Positions 1 to 8,743 of a DNA stretch of 42,191 bases are shown piece by piece. The notes under the pieces are model-generated. The model made no database searches and was not told where the DNA came from. It saw nothing but the letters and a program-made list of their open reading frames with translations. The stretch covers positions 1-42,191 of the forward strand of contig JAMNXS010000019.1 of assembly GCA_023653025.1 (NCBI GenBank). Reading direction: 5' to 3'. Numbering within the stretch: the first letter of the stretch is position 1; each line of letters begins with the position of its first letter. A program made the translations under genes and the position numbers. Source of the stretch: Burkholderiaceae bacterium. GTDB lineage: Bacteria > Pseudomonadota > Gammaproteobacteria > Burkholderiales > Burkholderiaceae_D.

Positions 1-2348
1 GCGATCACCGAGAAGTCGCGCAGGCCCTCGAGCGCCATCCCGAGCGTGCGCGGGATCGGCGTCGCGGTCAGCGTCAGCACGTCGACTTCGGCGCGCAGGG
101 CCTTCAGTGCCTCTTTCTGGCGCACGCCGAAGCGGTGCTCTTCGTCGATTATGACCAGGCCAAGGCGCTCGAACTTCACGTCCGACGACAGCAGCTTGTG
201 GGTACCGATGACGATGTCGATCTTGCCGTCCGCCATTCCCTTGAGCGCCTGCGCGACCTCCTTGCCGGTGCGGAAGCGCGACAGTTCGGCGATCCTGACC
301 GGCCAGTCGGCGAAGCGGTCGGCAAAGGTTTGCGCATGCTGCTCGGCCAGCAGCGTGGTGGGCGCGAGGATGGCGACCTGCTTGCCGCCCATGACCGCCA
401 CAAAGGCGGCACGCAGCGCGACCTCGGTCTTGCCGAAGCCGACGTCGCCGCAGATCAGGCGGTCCATCGGGCGGCCGGACACCATGTCGAGAATGACCGC
501 ATTGATCGCGGCCGACTGGTCCGGCGTTTCCTCGAAGCCGAAGCTGTCGGCAAAGGCTTCGTAGTCATGTGCGGAGTACTGGAATGAATGGCCCTGGCGC
601 GCGGCGCGGCGCGCATACAGGTTCAGCAGTTCGGCGGCGGTATCACGGATCTGCTCGGCGGCCCTGCGCTTGGCTTTCTCCCACTGTCCGGAGCCCAGCG
701 CGTGCAGCGGCGCGTCGTCCGGCGAGGCGCCCGAATAGCGCGAAATCACGTGCAGCTGCGAGACCGGCACATAGAGTTTGGTCTCTTTCGCGTACTCGAG
801 ATGCAGGAACTCGGTTTCGCCTTCGCCGAGGTCCATGCTGACGAGGCCCTGGTAGCGGCCGATGCCGTGGTTGACGTGCACCACCGGGTCGCCGATCTTC
901 AGTTCCGACAGGTCGCGCACCATCGCATCGACCTGCGTTGTCGCTTCCTGCCGCTTGCGCCCGGCGCGGCGGCCGCTGCCGGCATAGAGCTCGGTCTCGG
1001 TGATGAAGGCCAGTTCGCCCAGTTCGCCGGACAACTGCGCGCCCGCGTGCAGGGGCGCCACGCACAGCAGCAGCTTGTCGCTGCCACCGAGGAAGTCGTC
1101 GAGGCTGTCGCAGGCAGCCAGCGGCAGCGCGTATTCGTTGAAGTACTCGCGCAGGGTTTCGCGCCGTCCGCTCGATTCGGCGCAGATCATTACGCGCTTG
1201 CCGGTCTGCAGCAAGTAGGAGCGCAGGTTGGCCAGCGGATCGTCGAGCCGGCGATTCACGGCCACGTCAGGCAGCGGCGCCGACAGCTCCGAAGCGGCGA
1301 GCGCTTCCTGCAGCACCCAGCGTCCATGCGGCTTGACGAGCGCGAAGAAGTCCTCGTCGGTCAGGAAAATGTCCTCCGGCGGCAGCAGCGGACGCTCGCG
1401 GTCGGATTTCAGGAACTGGTAGCGGGAGCGAGTATCGCTCCAGAAGCGACGGATCGCAGCGTCGATGTCGCCGACGAGCGCAAAGCCGCTGTGGTCGGGC
1501 AGGTAGTCGAACAGGGTCGCGGTCTGCTCGAAGAACAGCGGCAGATAATATTCGATGCCGGCTGACGCGATCCCGTTGCCGATGTCGCGGTAGATGTTGG
1601 ATTTCGACGGGTCGCCTTCGAACACCTCGCGCCAGCGGCTGCGAAAGGCCGCGCGCGCGGTCTCGTCCATCGGAAACTCGCGTCCCGGCAGCAGCCGCAC
1701 CTCCTTGACCGGATACAGCGAGCGCTGGGTATCGACGTCGAAGGTACGGATGCTCTCGATGCTGTCGCCGAACAGGTCGATGCGATAGGGCAGCACCGAG
1801 CCCATTGGGAACAGGTCGATCAGGCCGCCGCGCACCGAATACTCGCCGGGCGACATGACCTGGCCGACATGCGAGTAGCCGGCCAGCGTCAGCTGCGACT
1901 TCAGCTTCGCTTCGTCGAGCGTCTCGCCCTGCTTGAAGAAGAAAGTGTAGGCGGCGAGGAAGGACGGCGGCCCCATCCGAAGCAGCGCGGTGGTAGCCGG
2001 CACCAGCAGCAGGTCGCATTCGCCGTTATGCAATCCGTGCAGCGTTGCCAGCCGCTCCGATACCAGGTCCTGGTGCGGCGAGAAGGCGTCGTAGGGCAGG
2101 GTTTCCCAGTCGGGCAGCAAGTGGCAGCGCAGGGCGTCACCGCCTTGCTTGCCGAACCATGCGGTCTCGGACAGCAGCCGCTGCGCGGCCGGCGCATCGG
2201 CGACGATCGCGACCAGCATGCGCCGCTCGGCCTTCAGCACGCGCGCAGCGCGCGCCAATACCAGTGCCTCGGCTGCGCCATGCAGCGCGGGCAGGACGAA
2301 TCGATGGCCGGGTTTGGGAGGGTTCAGGTAAGACGGGTCGGAGGACAT
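1..2348 (-). CDS. mfd: Transcription-repair coupling factor Mfd, C-terminal part cut off by the window edge
   Basis: Mfd is a cytoplasmic ATP-driven translocase that removes RNA polymerase stalled at DNA lesions and recruits UvrA. The frame is open from ATG at 2348 to base 1 (782 codons plus two bases), so the 3' part is missing. It has no stop in the window. The reading begins MSSDPSYLNPPKPG. The UvrB-like N-terminal domains come first, then the RNA-polymerase-interacting (CarD-like) domain with KIGDPVVHVNHGIGRYQGL, then the helicase core with Walker A GDVGFGKTEVALR and the DEEH box IDEEHRFG followed by LTATPIPRTLGMAL. The family is usually about 1150 residues, so roughly a third is lost. 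It is divergent from ispD across an 88 bp gap. The identification is certain; only the missing end limits it. Confidence 0.96.
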   Translation of the reverse strand, partial: MSSDPSYLNPPKPGHRFVLPALHGAAEALVLARAARVLKAERRMLVAIVADAPAAQRLLSETAWFGKQGGDALRCHLLPDWETLPYDAFSPHQDLVSERLATLHGLHNGECDLLLVPATTALLRMGPPSFLAAYTFFFKQGETLDEAKLKSQLTLAGYSHVGQVMSPGEYSVRGGLIDLFPMGSVLPYRIDLFGDSIESIRTFDVDTQRSLYPVKEVRLLPGREFPMDETARAAFRSRWREVFEGDPSKSNIYRDIGNGIASAGIEYYLPLFFEQTATLFDYLPDHSGFALVGDIDAAIRRFWSDTRSRYQFLKSDRERPLLPPEDIFLTDEDFFALVKPHGRWVLQEALAASELSAPLPDVAVNRRLDDPLANLRSYLLQTGKRVMICAESSGRRETLREYFNEYALPLAACDSLDDFLGGSDKLLLCVAPLHAGAQLSGELGELAFITETELYAGSGRRAGRKRQEATTQVDAMVRDLSELKIGDPVVHVNHGIGRYQGLVSMDLGEGETEFLHLEYAKETKLYVPVSQLHVISRYSGASPDDAPLHALGSGQWEKAKRRAAEQIRDTAAELLNLYARRAARQGHSFQYSAHDYEAFADSFGFEETPDQSAAINAVILDMVSGRPMDRLICGDVGFGKTEVALRAAFVAVMGGKQVAILAPTTLLAEQHAQTFADRFADWPVRIAELSRFRTGKEVAQALKGMADGKIDIVIGTHKLLSSDVKFERLGLVIIDEEHRFGVRQKEALKALRAEVDVLTLTATPIPRTLGMALEGLRDFSVI

Positions 2349-2436
2349 GGCTGGCCGCGGCAGGCTTCGCGGGGAGCCCGCGGGGCGGGCGTGAGGCTAC
2401 AATGGCATTGTCGGAAAAACCAAAATTATAGATGAG

Positions 2437-3141
2437 ATGAGCTTCCCGAGCTTCCCGAGCTTCCTGGCCCTGATACCGGCCGCCGGCATCGGCGCGCGCA
2501 TGGGAAGCCAGACTCCCAAGCAATACGCATCGCTGGCCGGCAAGCCGATGCTCCGGCACGTGATGGATGCCTTTGCATCGTCGCCGGAGATCGAACACAC
2601 CTACATCGTCGTCAGCGCCGGCGATGCTTACATCGACGCCCTTGAGCTGCCGCAGCGTTGCACCGTCCTGCGCTGCGGCGGCGACACGCGTGCCGCGTCG
2701 GTGACCAACGGGCTCGAGGCGATCGGACCCCGGGTCGCGGCCGACGACTGGGTGCTGGTGCACGACGCCGCGCGTCCGGGGCTGACCGTCGAACTGATTG
2801 CCAAGCTGATCGCCTTCGTGAAGGACGATCCGGTGGGCGGTCTGCTCGCCTTGCCGGTGGTCGACACCATCAAGCGCAGCGATGGCCACAGCCATGTGGC
2901 CGGCACGGTCTCGCGCGACCACCTGTGGGCGGCGCAGACGCCGCAGATGTTCCGCCACGCCACGCTGCTGTCGGCGCTGCGCGAGGCGGTGCGCAGCGGT
3001 ATTGCCATCACCGACGAGGCCAGCGCGATCGAGGCAGCCGGCCTGCAACCGAAACTGGTCGAGGGCAGCCCGCGCAATTTCAAGGTAACCCTGCCGGACG
3101 ACCTGCCGGTCGCCGAACTTCATCTGAAAGGACGGGTATGA
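2437..3141 (+). CDS. ispD: 2-C-methyl-D-erythritol 4-phosphate cytidylyltransferase IspD
   Basis: IspD couples CTP to 2-C-methyl-D-erythritol 4-phosphate in the non-mevalonate isoprenoid pathway (cytoplasm). The 234-residue length is normal. The nucleotide-binding signature [19 protein letters not shown] lies near residues 12-30, followed by VVHDAARP-type [18 protein letters not shown] and the [13 protein letters not shown] motif that lines the active site. It overlaps ispF by ATGA, so the two are translationally coupled. The start region is odd: three 9-bp copies of GAGCTTCCC give an N-terminus reading SFPSFPSF before the family core. The ribosome binding site is weak (GATGAG immediately upstream), so the exact start is less sure than the identity. 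Confidence 0.96.
   Translation: MSFPSFPSFLALIPAAGIGARMGSQTPKQYASLAGKPMLRHVMDAFASSPEIEHTYIVVSAGDAYIDALELPQRCTVLRCGGDTRAASVTNGLEAIGPRVAADDWVLVHDAARPGLTVELIAKLIAFVKDDPVGGLLALPVVDTIKRSDGHSHVAGTVSRDHLWAAQTPQMFRHATLLSALREAVRSGIAITDEASAIEAAGLQPKLVEGSPRNFKVTLPDDLPVAELHLKGRV
2439..2465 (+). repeat. Three tandem 9-bp GAGCTTCCC copies at the ispD start
   Basis: GAGCTTCCC occurs twice exactly (2439-2456) and once with a final T (2457-2465), beginning at the third base of the ispD start codon. It encodes the SFPSFPSF stretch. The unit is a multiple of three, so copy-number change would lengthen or shorten the N-terminus without shifting frame. Confidence 0.85.
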
Positions 3142-3626
3142 CCCAGCCGCCATTTCGCATCGGACAAGGCTACGACTGCCACGCGCTGGTGCCGGGCCGC
3201 CCGCTGATCATCGGCGGCGTGATGATTCCGCACCGCGCCGGCCTGCTCGGCCACTCGGACGCCGACGTGCTGCTGCACGCGATTACCGATGCCCTGTTCG
3301 GTGCCGCCGGGCTGGGCGACATCGGCCGCCACTTCCCGGACACCGACCCGGCATTCAGGGGCGCGGACTCGCGCGCGCTGCTGCGGGAGGCGGGCAGGCG
3401 CGTGGCCGCTGCCGGCTATGCGGTCGGCAATATCGACGCCACCCTCATTGCGCAGGCGCCGAAGATGGCGCCGCACCTGCCCGGCATGATTGCGCACATC
3501 GCCGCCGACCTAGGCATCGCGCCGGAACAGGTCAACCTGAAAGCCAAGACCAACGAGCGCCTCGGCTGGGAAGGCCGCGAGGAAGGCATCGCCGCGCAGG
3601 CCGTGGCACTCTTGCTCGCGAAGTGA
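3138..3626 (+). CDS. ispF: 2-C-methyl-D-erythritol 2,4-cyclodiphosphate synthase IspF
   Basis: IspF cyclises CDP-methylerythritol 2-phosphate to MEcPP, releasing CMP; it is a zinc-dependent homotrimer in the cytoplasm. ATG at 3138 overlaps the ispD stop as ATGA. The 162-residue product begins [17 protein letters not shown], carrying the metal-binding Asp and His of the GxDxH-like motif, followed by GRPLIIGG and [19 protein letters not shown] with the third metal-ligand His. [10 protein letters not shown] and the C-terminal [20 protein letters not shown] match the family. Only this in-frame portion is the gene; the open frame extends further upstream inside ispD as a shadow. The gene ends with a double stop, TGATAA. 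Confidence 0.97.
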   Translation: MTQPPFRIGQGYDCHALVPGRPLIIGGVMIPHRAGLLGHSDADVLLHAITDALFGAAGLGDIGRHFPDTDPAFRGADSRALLREAGRRVAAAGYAVGNIDATLIAQAPKMAPHLPGMIAHIAADLGIAPEQVNLKAKTNERLGWEGREEGIAAQAVALLLAK

Positions 3627-3642
3627 TAATAGTTCTCATCTA
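3624..3642 (+). promoter_or_regulatory. Weak Fur-box-like sequence upstream of rubrerythrin
   Basis: TGATAATAGTTCTCATCTA starts on the ispF stop codon and resembles the GATAATGATAATCATTATC Fur consensus (about 11 of 19 positions by eye). It lies in an AT-rich 200-bp gap before the rubrerythrin gene, whose product binds iron. This is a visual match only. Confidence 0.25.
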
Positions 3643-3834
3643 GCGATATTGCGATCTCCATTGTTTTTATTAATCGATCGCATTGATTAAGCCAATTTGA
3701 GATTTCGACTCTCCGCATCCACAATTCGAATCCGGAAACTTAGACTGGTCAGTCGGTTTTCAGTCGCGGTCGTTTGTCGCTGCAGGCCAGCACTCAGCGG
3801 CGTCGGCCTCATTTGAATTCACAAGGAGATGCAA

Positions 3835-4257
3835 ATGTCGAAACTGAAAGGCTCCAAGACCGAGGCAAACCTGAAGGAAGCGTTTGCCGGCGAGTCGATG
3901 GCTAACCGCCGCTACCTGTACTTCGCGAACAAGGCCGACGTGGAAGGCCAAAACGACGTCGCGGCACTGTTCCGCTCGACCGCTGAGGGCGAAACTGGCC
4001 ACGCACACGGCCATCTCGAGTACCTCGAGCAAGTGGGCGACCCGGCGACCGGCCTGCCGATCGGCTCGTCCCGCCAGAACCTGATGGCCGCCGTGGCCGG
4101 CGAAACGCACGAGTACACCGACATGTACCCGGGCATGGCCAAGACCGCTCGTGACGAAGGCTTCGACGAGATCGCCGACTGGTTCGAGACCCTGGCCAAG
4201 GCCGAGCGTTCGCACGCGAACCGCTACCAGAAGGCCCTCGACGCACTGGTTGACTGA
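3835..4257 (+). CDS. Rubrerythrin-type diiron protein (no rubredoxin domain)
   Basis: Rubrerythrins are ferritin-like diiron proteins that reduce hydrogen peroxide in the cytoplasm. The 140-residue product is a four-helix ferritin-like domain. Glu ligands are visible in [19 protein letters not shown] (helix 1), [17 protein letters not shown] (ExxH), [18 protein letters not shown] and [11 protein letters not shown]. It has no C-terminal CxxC rubredoxin module, so electrons must come from another protein. An ATG at 3829 directly abuts the AAGGAG at 3823-3828, so the ATG at 3835, six bases further on, is the better start. It is followed by a two-cluster Fe-S oxidoreductase and DUF3501 on the same strand, a trio I remember as recurring in betaproteobacteria; the Fe-S protein could be its electron donor (inference). 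Confidence 0.92.
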   Translation: MSKLKGSKTEANLKEAFAGESMANRRYLYFANKADVEGQNDVAALFRSTAEGETGHAHGHLEYLEQVGDPATGLPIGSSRQNLMAAVAGETHEYTDMYPGMAKTARDEGFDEIADWFETLAKAERSHANRYQKALDALVD

Positions 4258-4276
4258 GTCTGGCGCCTGAAGCAGT

Positions 4277-4330
4277 CCTCTCCCTCGCGGAGAGGGTTGC
4301 GCAATGCGCTCCGGTGCGCGGAGCGCTTTG
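4277..4330 (+). terminator. Two consecutive stem-loops between rubrerythrin and the Fe-S gene
   Basis: CCTCTCC (4277-4283) pairs with GGAGAGG (4289-4295). GCGCTCC (4306-4312) pairs with GGAGCGC (4320-4326), followed by only TTTG. The short U tract suggests partial termination or mRNA processing, which would give more rubrerythrin than downstream product. Confidence 0.45.
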
Positions 4331-4370
4331 CACAACACCTCCCCCACAAAACAATACAAGGACCCTCGGT

Positions 4371-5705
4371 ATGTCACGTGAAGGCAACCTGGAAGCGCCG
4401 ACCCGTCATCCGCTCGACTGGCTGAGCGAGGATTTCTATAACGAAGAATCCCTGAACGCGGAACTCGAGCGCGTCTACGACATCTGCCACGGCTGCCGCC
4501 GCTGCGTGTCGTTGTGTGCGTCGTTTCCGACGCTGTTCGACCTGGTCGACGAATCGGAGACGATGGAGGTCGATGGCGTCGACAAGAAGGATTACATGAA
4601 GGTGGTCGACCAGTGCTACCTGTGCGACCTCTGCTACATGACGAAGTGCCCGTACACGCCGCCGCATGAATGGAACCTCGACTTCCCGCACCTGATGCTG
4701 CGCGCGAAGGCGGTCAAGTTCAGGAAGGGCGAGGTGTCGGCGCGCGACAAATTCCTGTCGAATACCGACGGCCTTGGCAAGTTCGCTGGCATTCCGATCG
4801 TCACGCAGGCCGTCAACGCAGTCAACAAGATGCCTGCCACGCGCGCCGTGGTCGAGAACGTGCTCGGTGTCGACAAAAAGGCCTGGCTGCCGGAGTTCGC
4901 GACGACGAAATTCCGCTCGGGCGCCGCGCAGTCGGGCCCGCATCCGGTGAAGGACGGCGCGACCACGCCCGGCAAGGTGGCGATCTACTCGACCTGCTAC
5001 GTCAACTACAACGAACCCGGCATCGGCCATGACCTGCTCGCCATCCTCGAGCACAATCGGATACCGTATGTGATGGTCGAGAAGGAAGCCTGCTGCGGCA
5101 TGCCGAAGCTGGAGCAGGGCGACCTGCAGGGCGTGGCCGAGAAGAAGGCTGTCAACATTCCGCACCTGGCGAAGCTGGCGAGGGACGGCTATGCGATCTT
5201 GACGCCGATTCCATCGTGCACGCTGATGTTCAAGCAGGAACTGCCGCTGATGTTCCCCGATTGCGCCGACACGCAACTGGTGAAAGAGGCAATGTGGGAT
5301 CCGTTCGAGTACCTCGTCGCGCGCAACCGCGACGGCCTGCTGAAGACGGATTTCAAACAGCCGCTGGGCAAGGTGTCGTATCACATCCCCTGCCATTCGC
5401 GCGTGCAGAACGTCGGCCGCAAGACCGCCGACCTTCTGCAACTGGTGCCGGATACCCGGCTCAACGTCGTCGAGCGCTGCTCGGGACATGCCGGCACCTA
5501 CGGCGTGAAGAAGGAGTATCACAACATGTCGATGAAGATCGGCAAACCGGTGTTTAAGGCCATGGCCAACGACGAGCCTGATTACATCTCGTCGGACTGC
5601 CAGCTTGCCGGCCATCACATCGCACAAGGCATCGATGAAAACGGTCTGAACAAGGCGGAGATGGCACACCCGTTGTCGCTGCTCCGCAAAGCCTACGCCA
5701 TTTGA
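4371..5705 (+). CDS. GlpC/HdrD-like Fe-S oxidoreductase with two ferredoxin-type clusters and CCG domains
   Basis: This 444-residue protein probably relays electrons. Two [4Fe-4S] motifs sit at the N-terminal side: CHGCRRCVSLC and CYLCDLCYMTKCP. Two cysteine-rich CCG-type segments follow: STCYVNYNEPG with EACCGMPKLEQGD, and IPCHSRVQNVGRKT with ERCSGHAGTYG. The last motif reads CSG where GlpC-type proteins have CCG, so one cluster or redox ligand may differ. The start is ATG 4371; an upstream in-frame ATG at 4314 would run through the preceding hairpin. It sits between rubrerythrin and DUF3501 with a 14-base gap to the latter, so it is likely cotranscribed with DUF3501. The substrate is not known. 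It is related to the membrane-anchor subunit of anaerobic glycerol-3-phosphate dehydrogenase but no glpA/glpB lies nearby. Confidence 0.88.
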   Translation: MSREGNLEAPTRHPLDWLSEDFYNEESLNAELERVYDICHGCRRCVSLCASFPTLFDLVDESETMEVDGVDKKDYMKVVDQCYLCDLCYMTKCPYTPPHEWNLDFPHLMLRAKAVKFRKGEVSARDKFLSNTDGLGKFAGIPIVTQAVNAVNKMPATRAVVENVLGVDKKAWLPEFATTKFRSGAAQSGPHPVKDGATTPGKVAIYSTCYVNYNEPGIGHDLLAILEHNRIPYVMVEKEACCGMPKLEQGDLQGVAEKKAVNIPHLAKLARDGYAILTPIPSCTLMFKQELPLMFPDCADTQLVKEAMWDPFEYLVARNRDGLLKTDFKQPLGKVSYHIPCHSRVQNVGRKTADLLQLVPDTRLNVVERCSGHAGTYGVKKEYHNMSMKIGKPVFKAMANDEPDYISSDCQLAGHHIAQGIDENGLNKAEMAHPLSLLRKAYAI

Positions 5706-5719
5706 CTGAAGGAGTTCCC

Positions 5720-6301
5720 ATGATCATTTCCCGTGACAGCCTGATGAGCCTCGAGGTGTACTCGAAGAAGCGCGCCGAGTTCCGCAAGCAGGTGATCGAC
5801 CACAAGAAGCATCGCACCGTCCATCTGGGCAACCACGTGACGCTGCTGTTCGAAGACGAAATGACGCTGCGCTACCAGGTGCAGGAGATGCTGCGCATCG
5901 AAAAGATTTTTGAGGAAGAGGGTATCCAGTCCGAGCTCGACGCCTACAACCCGCTGTGTCCCGACGGCAGCAACTTCAAGGCGACAATGCTGATCGAGTA
6001 CGAGCACGTGGCCGACCGCAAGGCGGCACTGGCGAAGCTGATCGGCATCGAGGATCGGTTGTTCGTGCAGGTCGAGGGCCAATCGCGCGTGTATGCGATT
6101 GCCGACGAAGACCTCGACCGCGAAACCGAAGACAAGACCTCGGCCGTACACTTCGTGCGCTTCGAGCTGTCGTCCGACATGAAGGCCGCGCTCAAGGGTG
6201 GTGCGCAGATGATGGTCGGCTGCGACCATCCGAACTATCCGGTACATGTCGAGGAACTGCCGCAGGAGACGCTGGCGGCGTTGTTGAAGGATCTTTCCTG
6301 A
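5720..6301 (+). CDS. DUF3501 family protein
   Basis: A 193-residue cytoplasmic protein of unknown function that I recognise as DUF3501. The start is ATG 5720 with AAGGAG at 5709-5714. The sequence reads MIISRDSLMSLEVYSKKRAEF, then VHLGNHVTLLFEDEMTLRYQVQEMLRIEK and YNPLCPDGSNFKATMLIEY, ending in VGCDHPNYPVHVEEL. It has no signal peptide or membrane segment. It is the last gene of the rubrerythrin/Fe-S trio, and its co-occurrence with them suggests a part in the same redox process (inference). A REP-like cluster follows the stop. Confidence 0.88.
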   Translation: MIISRDSLMSLEVYSKKRAEFRKQVIDHKKHRTVHLGNHVTLLFEDEMTLRYQVQEMLRIEKIFEEEGIQSELDAYNPLCPDGSNFKATMLIEYEHVADRKAALAKLIGIEDRLFVQVEGQSRVYAIADEDLDRETEDKTSAVHFVRFELSSDMKAALKGGAQMMVGCDHPNYPVHVEELPQETLAALLKDLS

Positions 6302-6316
6302 TATCTGAGAGGGCGT

Positions 6317-6537
6317 GGCGGATTTCGCTGCGCTCTATCCGCCCTACAACTGCACTGCTGCCGTCACAATTCGCAGCATTCCGTAGGGCGGATAGAGCGC
6401 AGCGAAATCCGCCAAGAGCTGTTCGATCGGCCAATCGACATTCCAAAGGGCGGATAGAGCGCAGCGAAATCCGCCGAGAGTTGTTCGATCGGCCAATCGA
6501 CATTCCGTAGGGCGGATAGAGCGCAGCGAAATCCGCC
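6317..6537. repeat. REP-like repeat cluster A: one inverted and three direct copies
   Basis: A 31-bp unit built around GGGCGGATAGAGCGCAGCG and ending in AAATCCGCC occurs inverted at 6317-6347 and direct at 6383-6413, 6445-6475 and 6507-6537. Direct copies are exactly 62 bp apart because the intervening 31 bp (containing GTTCGATCGGCCAATCGACA) is itself nearly identical. Each unit is an imperfect palindrome (GGCGGAT/ATCCGCC). The cluster fills the gap between convergent DUF3501 and envZ genes. Confidence 0.9.
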
Positions 6538-6561
6538 GAGATGTCCACCCATCTCCCGCCT

Positions 6562-7920
6562 TCAACCCACCCGCTTCAACCAAACCCTCACCGCGAGCCC
6601 GCCCCCCTCGCGGTTTTTCATTTCCAGCCTGCCGTGGTGCTTCTGCACCACCCGGTCCACAATCGCCAGTCCCAGTCCCGCGCCGTTGGCCTGGCTGCGC
6701 GCCGTGTCCATGCGCGTGAACGGGCGCAGCAGGTGCGGCATCTGCTCGTCAGGCAGTCCGGGGCCGCGGTCGGCGACTTCGATCAGGGTCTCGCCATCGA
6801 CGCCTGAGGCGGCGATATCGAGTTCGACCCGGTCGCTGCCGGCCGTCCTGCCGTAGCGGCGGGCGTTCTCGATCAGGTTGCCGACCAGCCGCTCGATCTC
6901 GGTCGGATTGCCACTCGCATGGAGCCCGTCGGCGATGCGCGCATGCACGTCCAGGTTCGGCGTGCGGTCGGCATCCTCGGCCATGCGCCGCATCAGCGCC
7001 GACAGGTCGAAGCGCGCGTGGCTGCGTGGGTCGGCCGGCCGCGCGTAGTCGAGGAACTGCGCGATGATGGCTTCCATCTGCGCCAGGTCCGATTGCATGC
7101 CGCGTCGCGCGTCGTCCGCCAGTCCGGCCATCTCGACCTCGAGTTGCATGCGGGCGATCGGCGTGCGCAGGTCGTGCGAGATGCCGGCAAGGATCACGGC
7201 GCGATCCGATTCGACTTGCTGCAGGTCATGCACCATCTGGTTGAAGCTCTGGTTGGCCTCGCGGATTTCGGCCGGCCCGCGCTCGGGCAGCGGCGCCGGC
7301 GGCTTACCGCGTGCGATCGCGCGTGCTGCCGCCGACAGCCGCGCCAGCGGCTGGTTGATCAGGCGGCTGATGAACACCGCGCCGACGAGCGACAGCAGCA
7401 GCGTCACGCCGGCCCAGCCGATCCACTGGATGCCGGAGGCCCGCTCGATGCGTTCGCGGTCGAGCATCAGCCAGTAATCGTCATCGTCGATGGTAAAGCT
7501 GACCCAGAAGCCGCGAATCTCGTTCACCGATCCGGCGAATTGGGTATTGTTGCCGAGGCGCTTGCGGACGTTCTCGGCCACCAGCCGGATCAGCGCATTG
7601 TCCGGCAGCGGCGTGATGTCATCCTCGACCTCCTTCGGGTAGACGCGGATGCCTTGCGTGCTCGCCAGATCGAACAGCAGTTCGCGCCGCAGCATCGGCG
7701 CCGAGTGCAGCAGCGCAGCGCGCGTGATGGTGACGACCGATACCACCTGCGCGGCAATCTGCTCGCCGCGCGGCGTGCGCTCGACCACGCGAAAGCTCGC
7801 CACCCATGCGGCCATGCTGGCGGCGATCAGGAAGGCGAGCAGGAAGAAGGTGCGCCAGAACAGGCCGCTCTTCAGCCACGGCAGCCTTTGCGCCGGTGCT
7901 GCGTCAGCCCTTGATGCCAT
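6562..7920 (-). CDS. envZ: EnvZ-type osmosensor histidine kinase
   Basis: An inner-membrane sensor kinase that phosphorylates OmpR. At 452 residues it matches EnvZ length. A first transmembrane segment spans about residues 22-42, a periplasmic region follows, and a second segment spans about 166-186. HAMP is at about 187-238, and the H box is GISHDLRTPIARM with phospho-acceptor His249. The ATPase domain carries LVGNLIENARRYGR (N box), VADRGPGLPDEQ (G1) and ANGAGLGLAIVDRVV (G2). It starts at ATG 7920 inside the last 17 bases of ompR, so the two are translationally coupled. Its 3' end faces the REP-like cluster. Confidence 0.93.
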   Translation of the reverse strand: MASRADAAPAQRLPWLKSGLFWRTFFLLAFLIAASMAAWVASFRVVERTPRGEQIAAQVVSVVTITRAALLHSAPMLRRELLFDLASTQGIRVYPKEVEDDITPLPDNALIRLVAENVRKRLGNNTQFAGSVNEIRGFWVSFTIDDDDYWLMLDRERIERASGIQWIGWAGVTLLLSLVGAVFISRLINQPLARLSAAARAIARGKPPAPLPERGPAEIREANQSFNQMVHDLQQVESDRAVILAGISHDLRTPIARMQLEVEMAGLADDARRGMQSDLAQMEAIIAQFLDYARPADPRSHARFDLSALMRRMAEDADRTPNLDVHARIADGLHASGNPTEIERLVGNLIENARRYGRTAGSDRVELDIAASGVDGETLIEVADRGPGLPDEQMPHLLRPFTRMDTARSQANGAGLGLAIVDRVVQKHHGRLEMKNREGGGLAVRVWLKRVG

Positions 7921-8671
7921 CGGGGATGAATACGTAGCCCAGGCCCCAGACCGTCTGGATGTAGCGCGGTGCCGACGGGTCGGGCTCGATCAGCTTGCGC
8001 AGGCGCGAAATCTGGACGTCGAGGCTGCGGTCGAACACCTCGTACTCGCGACCGCGCGCCAGTTCCATCAGCTTCTCGCGCGACAGCGGCTGGCGCGCAT
8101 GGCGCGCGAGCACCTTCAGCACCGAGAATTCTCCGGTCGTGAGGGTGACCGGCTGGCCGTTTCTGGTCAATGCGCGTTTCTCGAGGTCGAAACTGAACTC
8201 GCCGAAGACATAGGTTTCCGGATGGTCGGAGGGCGCGCCCGGCGGGTCGTCGGGAACGGCGCGCCGCAGCACCGCCGAAATGCGGGCCAGCAGTTCGCGC
8301 GGGTTGAAGGGCTTGGGCAGGTAGTCGTCCGCTCCGGATTCGAGGCCGGCAATGCGGTCGGCATCTTCGCCCTTGGCCGTCAGCATGATGATCGGCGTGC
8401 GGTCGCCGCCGTTGCGCAGCCGTGCGCAGATCGACATTCCGTCTTCGCCCGGCAGCATCAGGTCGAGCACCAGCAGGTCATAGCGCTCGCGTATCCAGAG
8501 GCGGTTCATTTCGACCGCGCTGGCGGCCGCATGCACGGCGAAACCGCTGTCGGTCAGGAAGCGCTTGAGCAGTTCGCGCAGCCGCGCATCGTCATCGACG
8601 ACGAGCAGACGCGTTTGCGTGCCCGGACTGCGGCGCGAGGGGACGGGCTTGGCGGCGTTTGTCGAGTTCAT
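7904..8671 (-). CDS. ompR: OmpR-type response regulator
   Basis: The DNA-binding partner of EnvZ, 255 residues, controlling envelope genes in response to osmolarity in characterised relatives. The receiver domain has acidic pocket VVDDD, phospho-acceptor Asp70 in LVLDLMLPGEDG, Thr/Ala switch and Lys120 in YLPKPFN. The winged-helix effector domain contains RSLDVQISRLRKLIEPDP and the OmpR-typical end QTVWGLGYVFIPDG. The start is ATG 8671. The open frame runs further upstream, but the extra residues do not match the family. A 10-bp direct repeat of TTACAAA at 8724-8743 lies in the divergent promoter region. Confidence 0.94.
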   Translation of the reverse strand: MNSTNAAKPVPSRRSPGTQTRLLVVDDDARLRELLKRFLTDSGFAVHAAASAVEMNRLWIRERYDLLVLDLMLPGEDGMSICARLRNGGDRTPIIMLTAKGEDADRIAGLESGADDYLPKPFNPRELLARISAVLRRAVPDDPPGAPSDHPETYVFGEFSFDLEKRALTRNGQPVTLTTGEFSVLKVLARHARQPLSREKLMELARGREYEVFDRSLDVQISRLRKLIEPDPSAPRYIQTVWGLGYVFIPDGIKG

Positions 8672-8723
8672 GCTCGTATGGTAACTTCGCTGACCGATTT
8701 GCCAAGCGCCGGCCACGGACGGA

Positions 8724-8743
8724 TTACAAAGCTTTACAAACTT
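8724..8743. promoter_or_regulatory. 10-bp direct repeat, candidate OmpR-family binding site
   Basis: TTACAAAGCT (8724-8733) is followed directly by TTACAAACTT (8734-8743). OmpR/PhoB-family regulators bind direct repeats at about one helical turn, and this site lies 53 bp upstream of ompR and about 90 bp upstream of the divergent secreted-protein gene. Autoregulation is an inference from position and spacing. Confidence 0.4.

Noticed and set aside
6383-6537. CRISPR-like array of 31-bp repeats with 31-bp spacers
   Set aside because: The spacers are nearly identical to each other and there are no cas genes; it is a tandem duplication of a REP-like unit.
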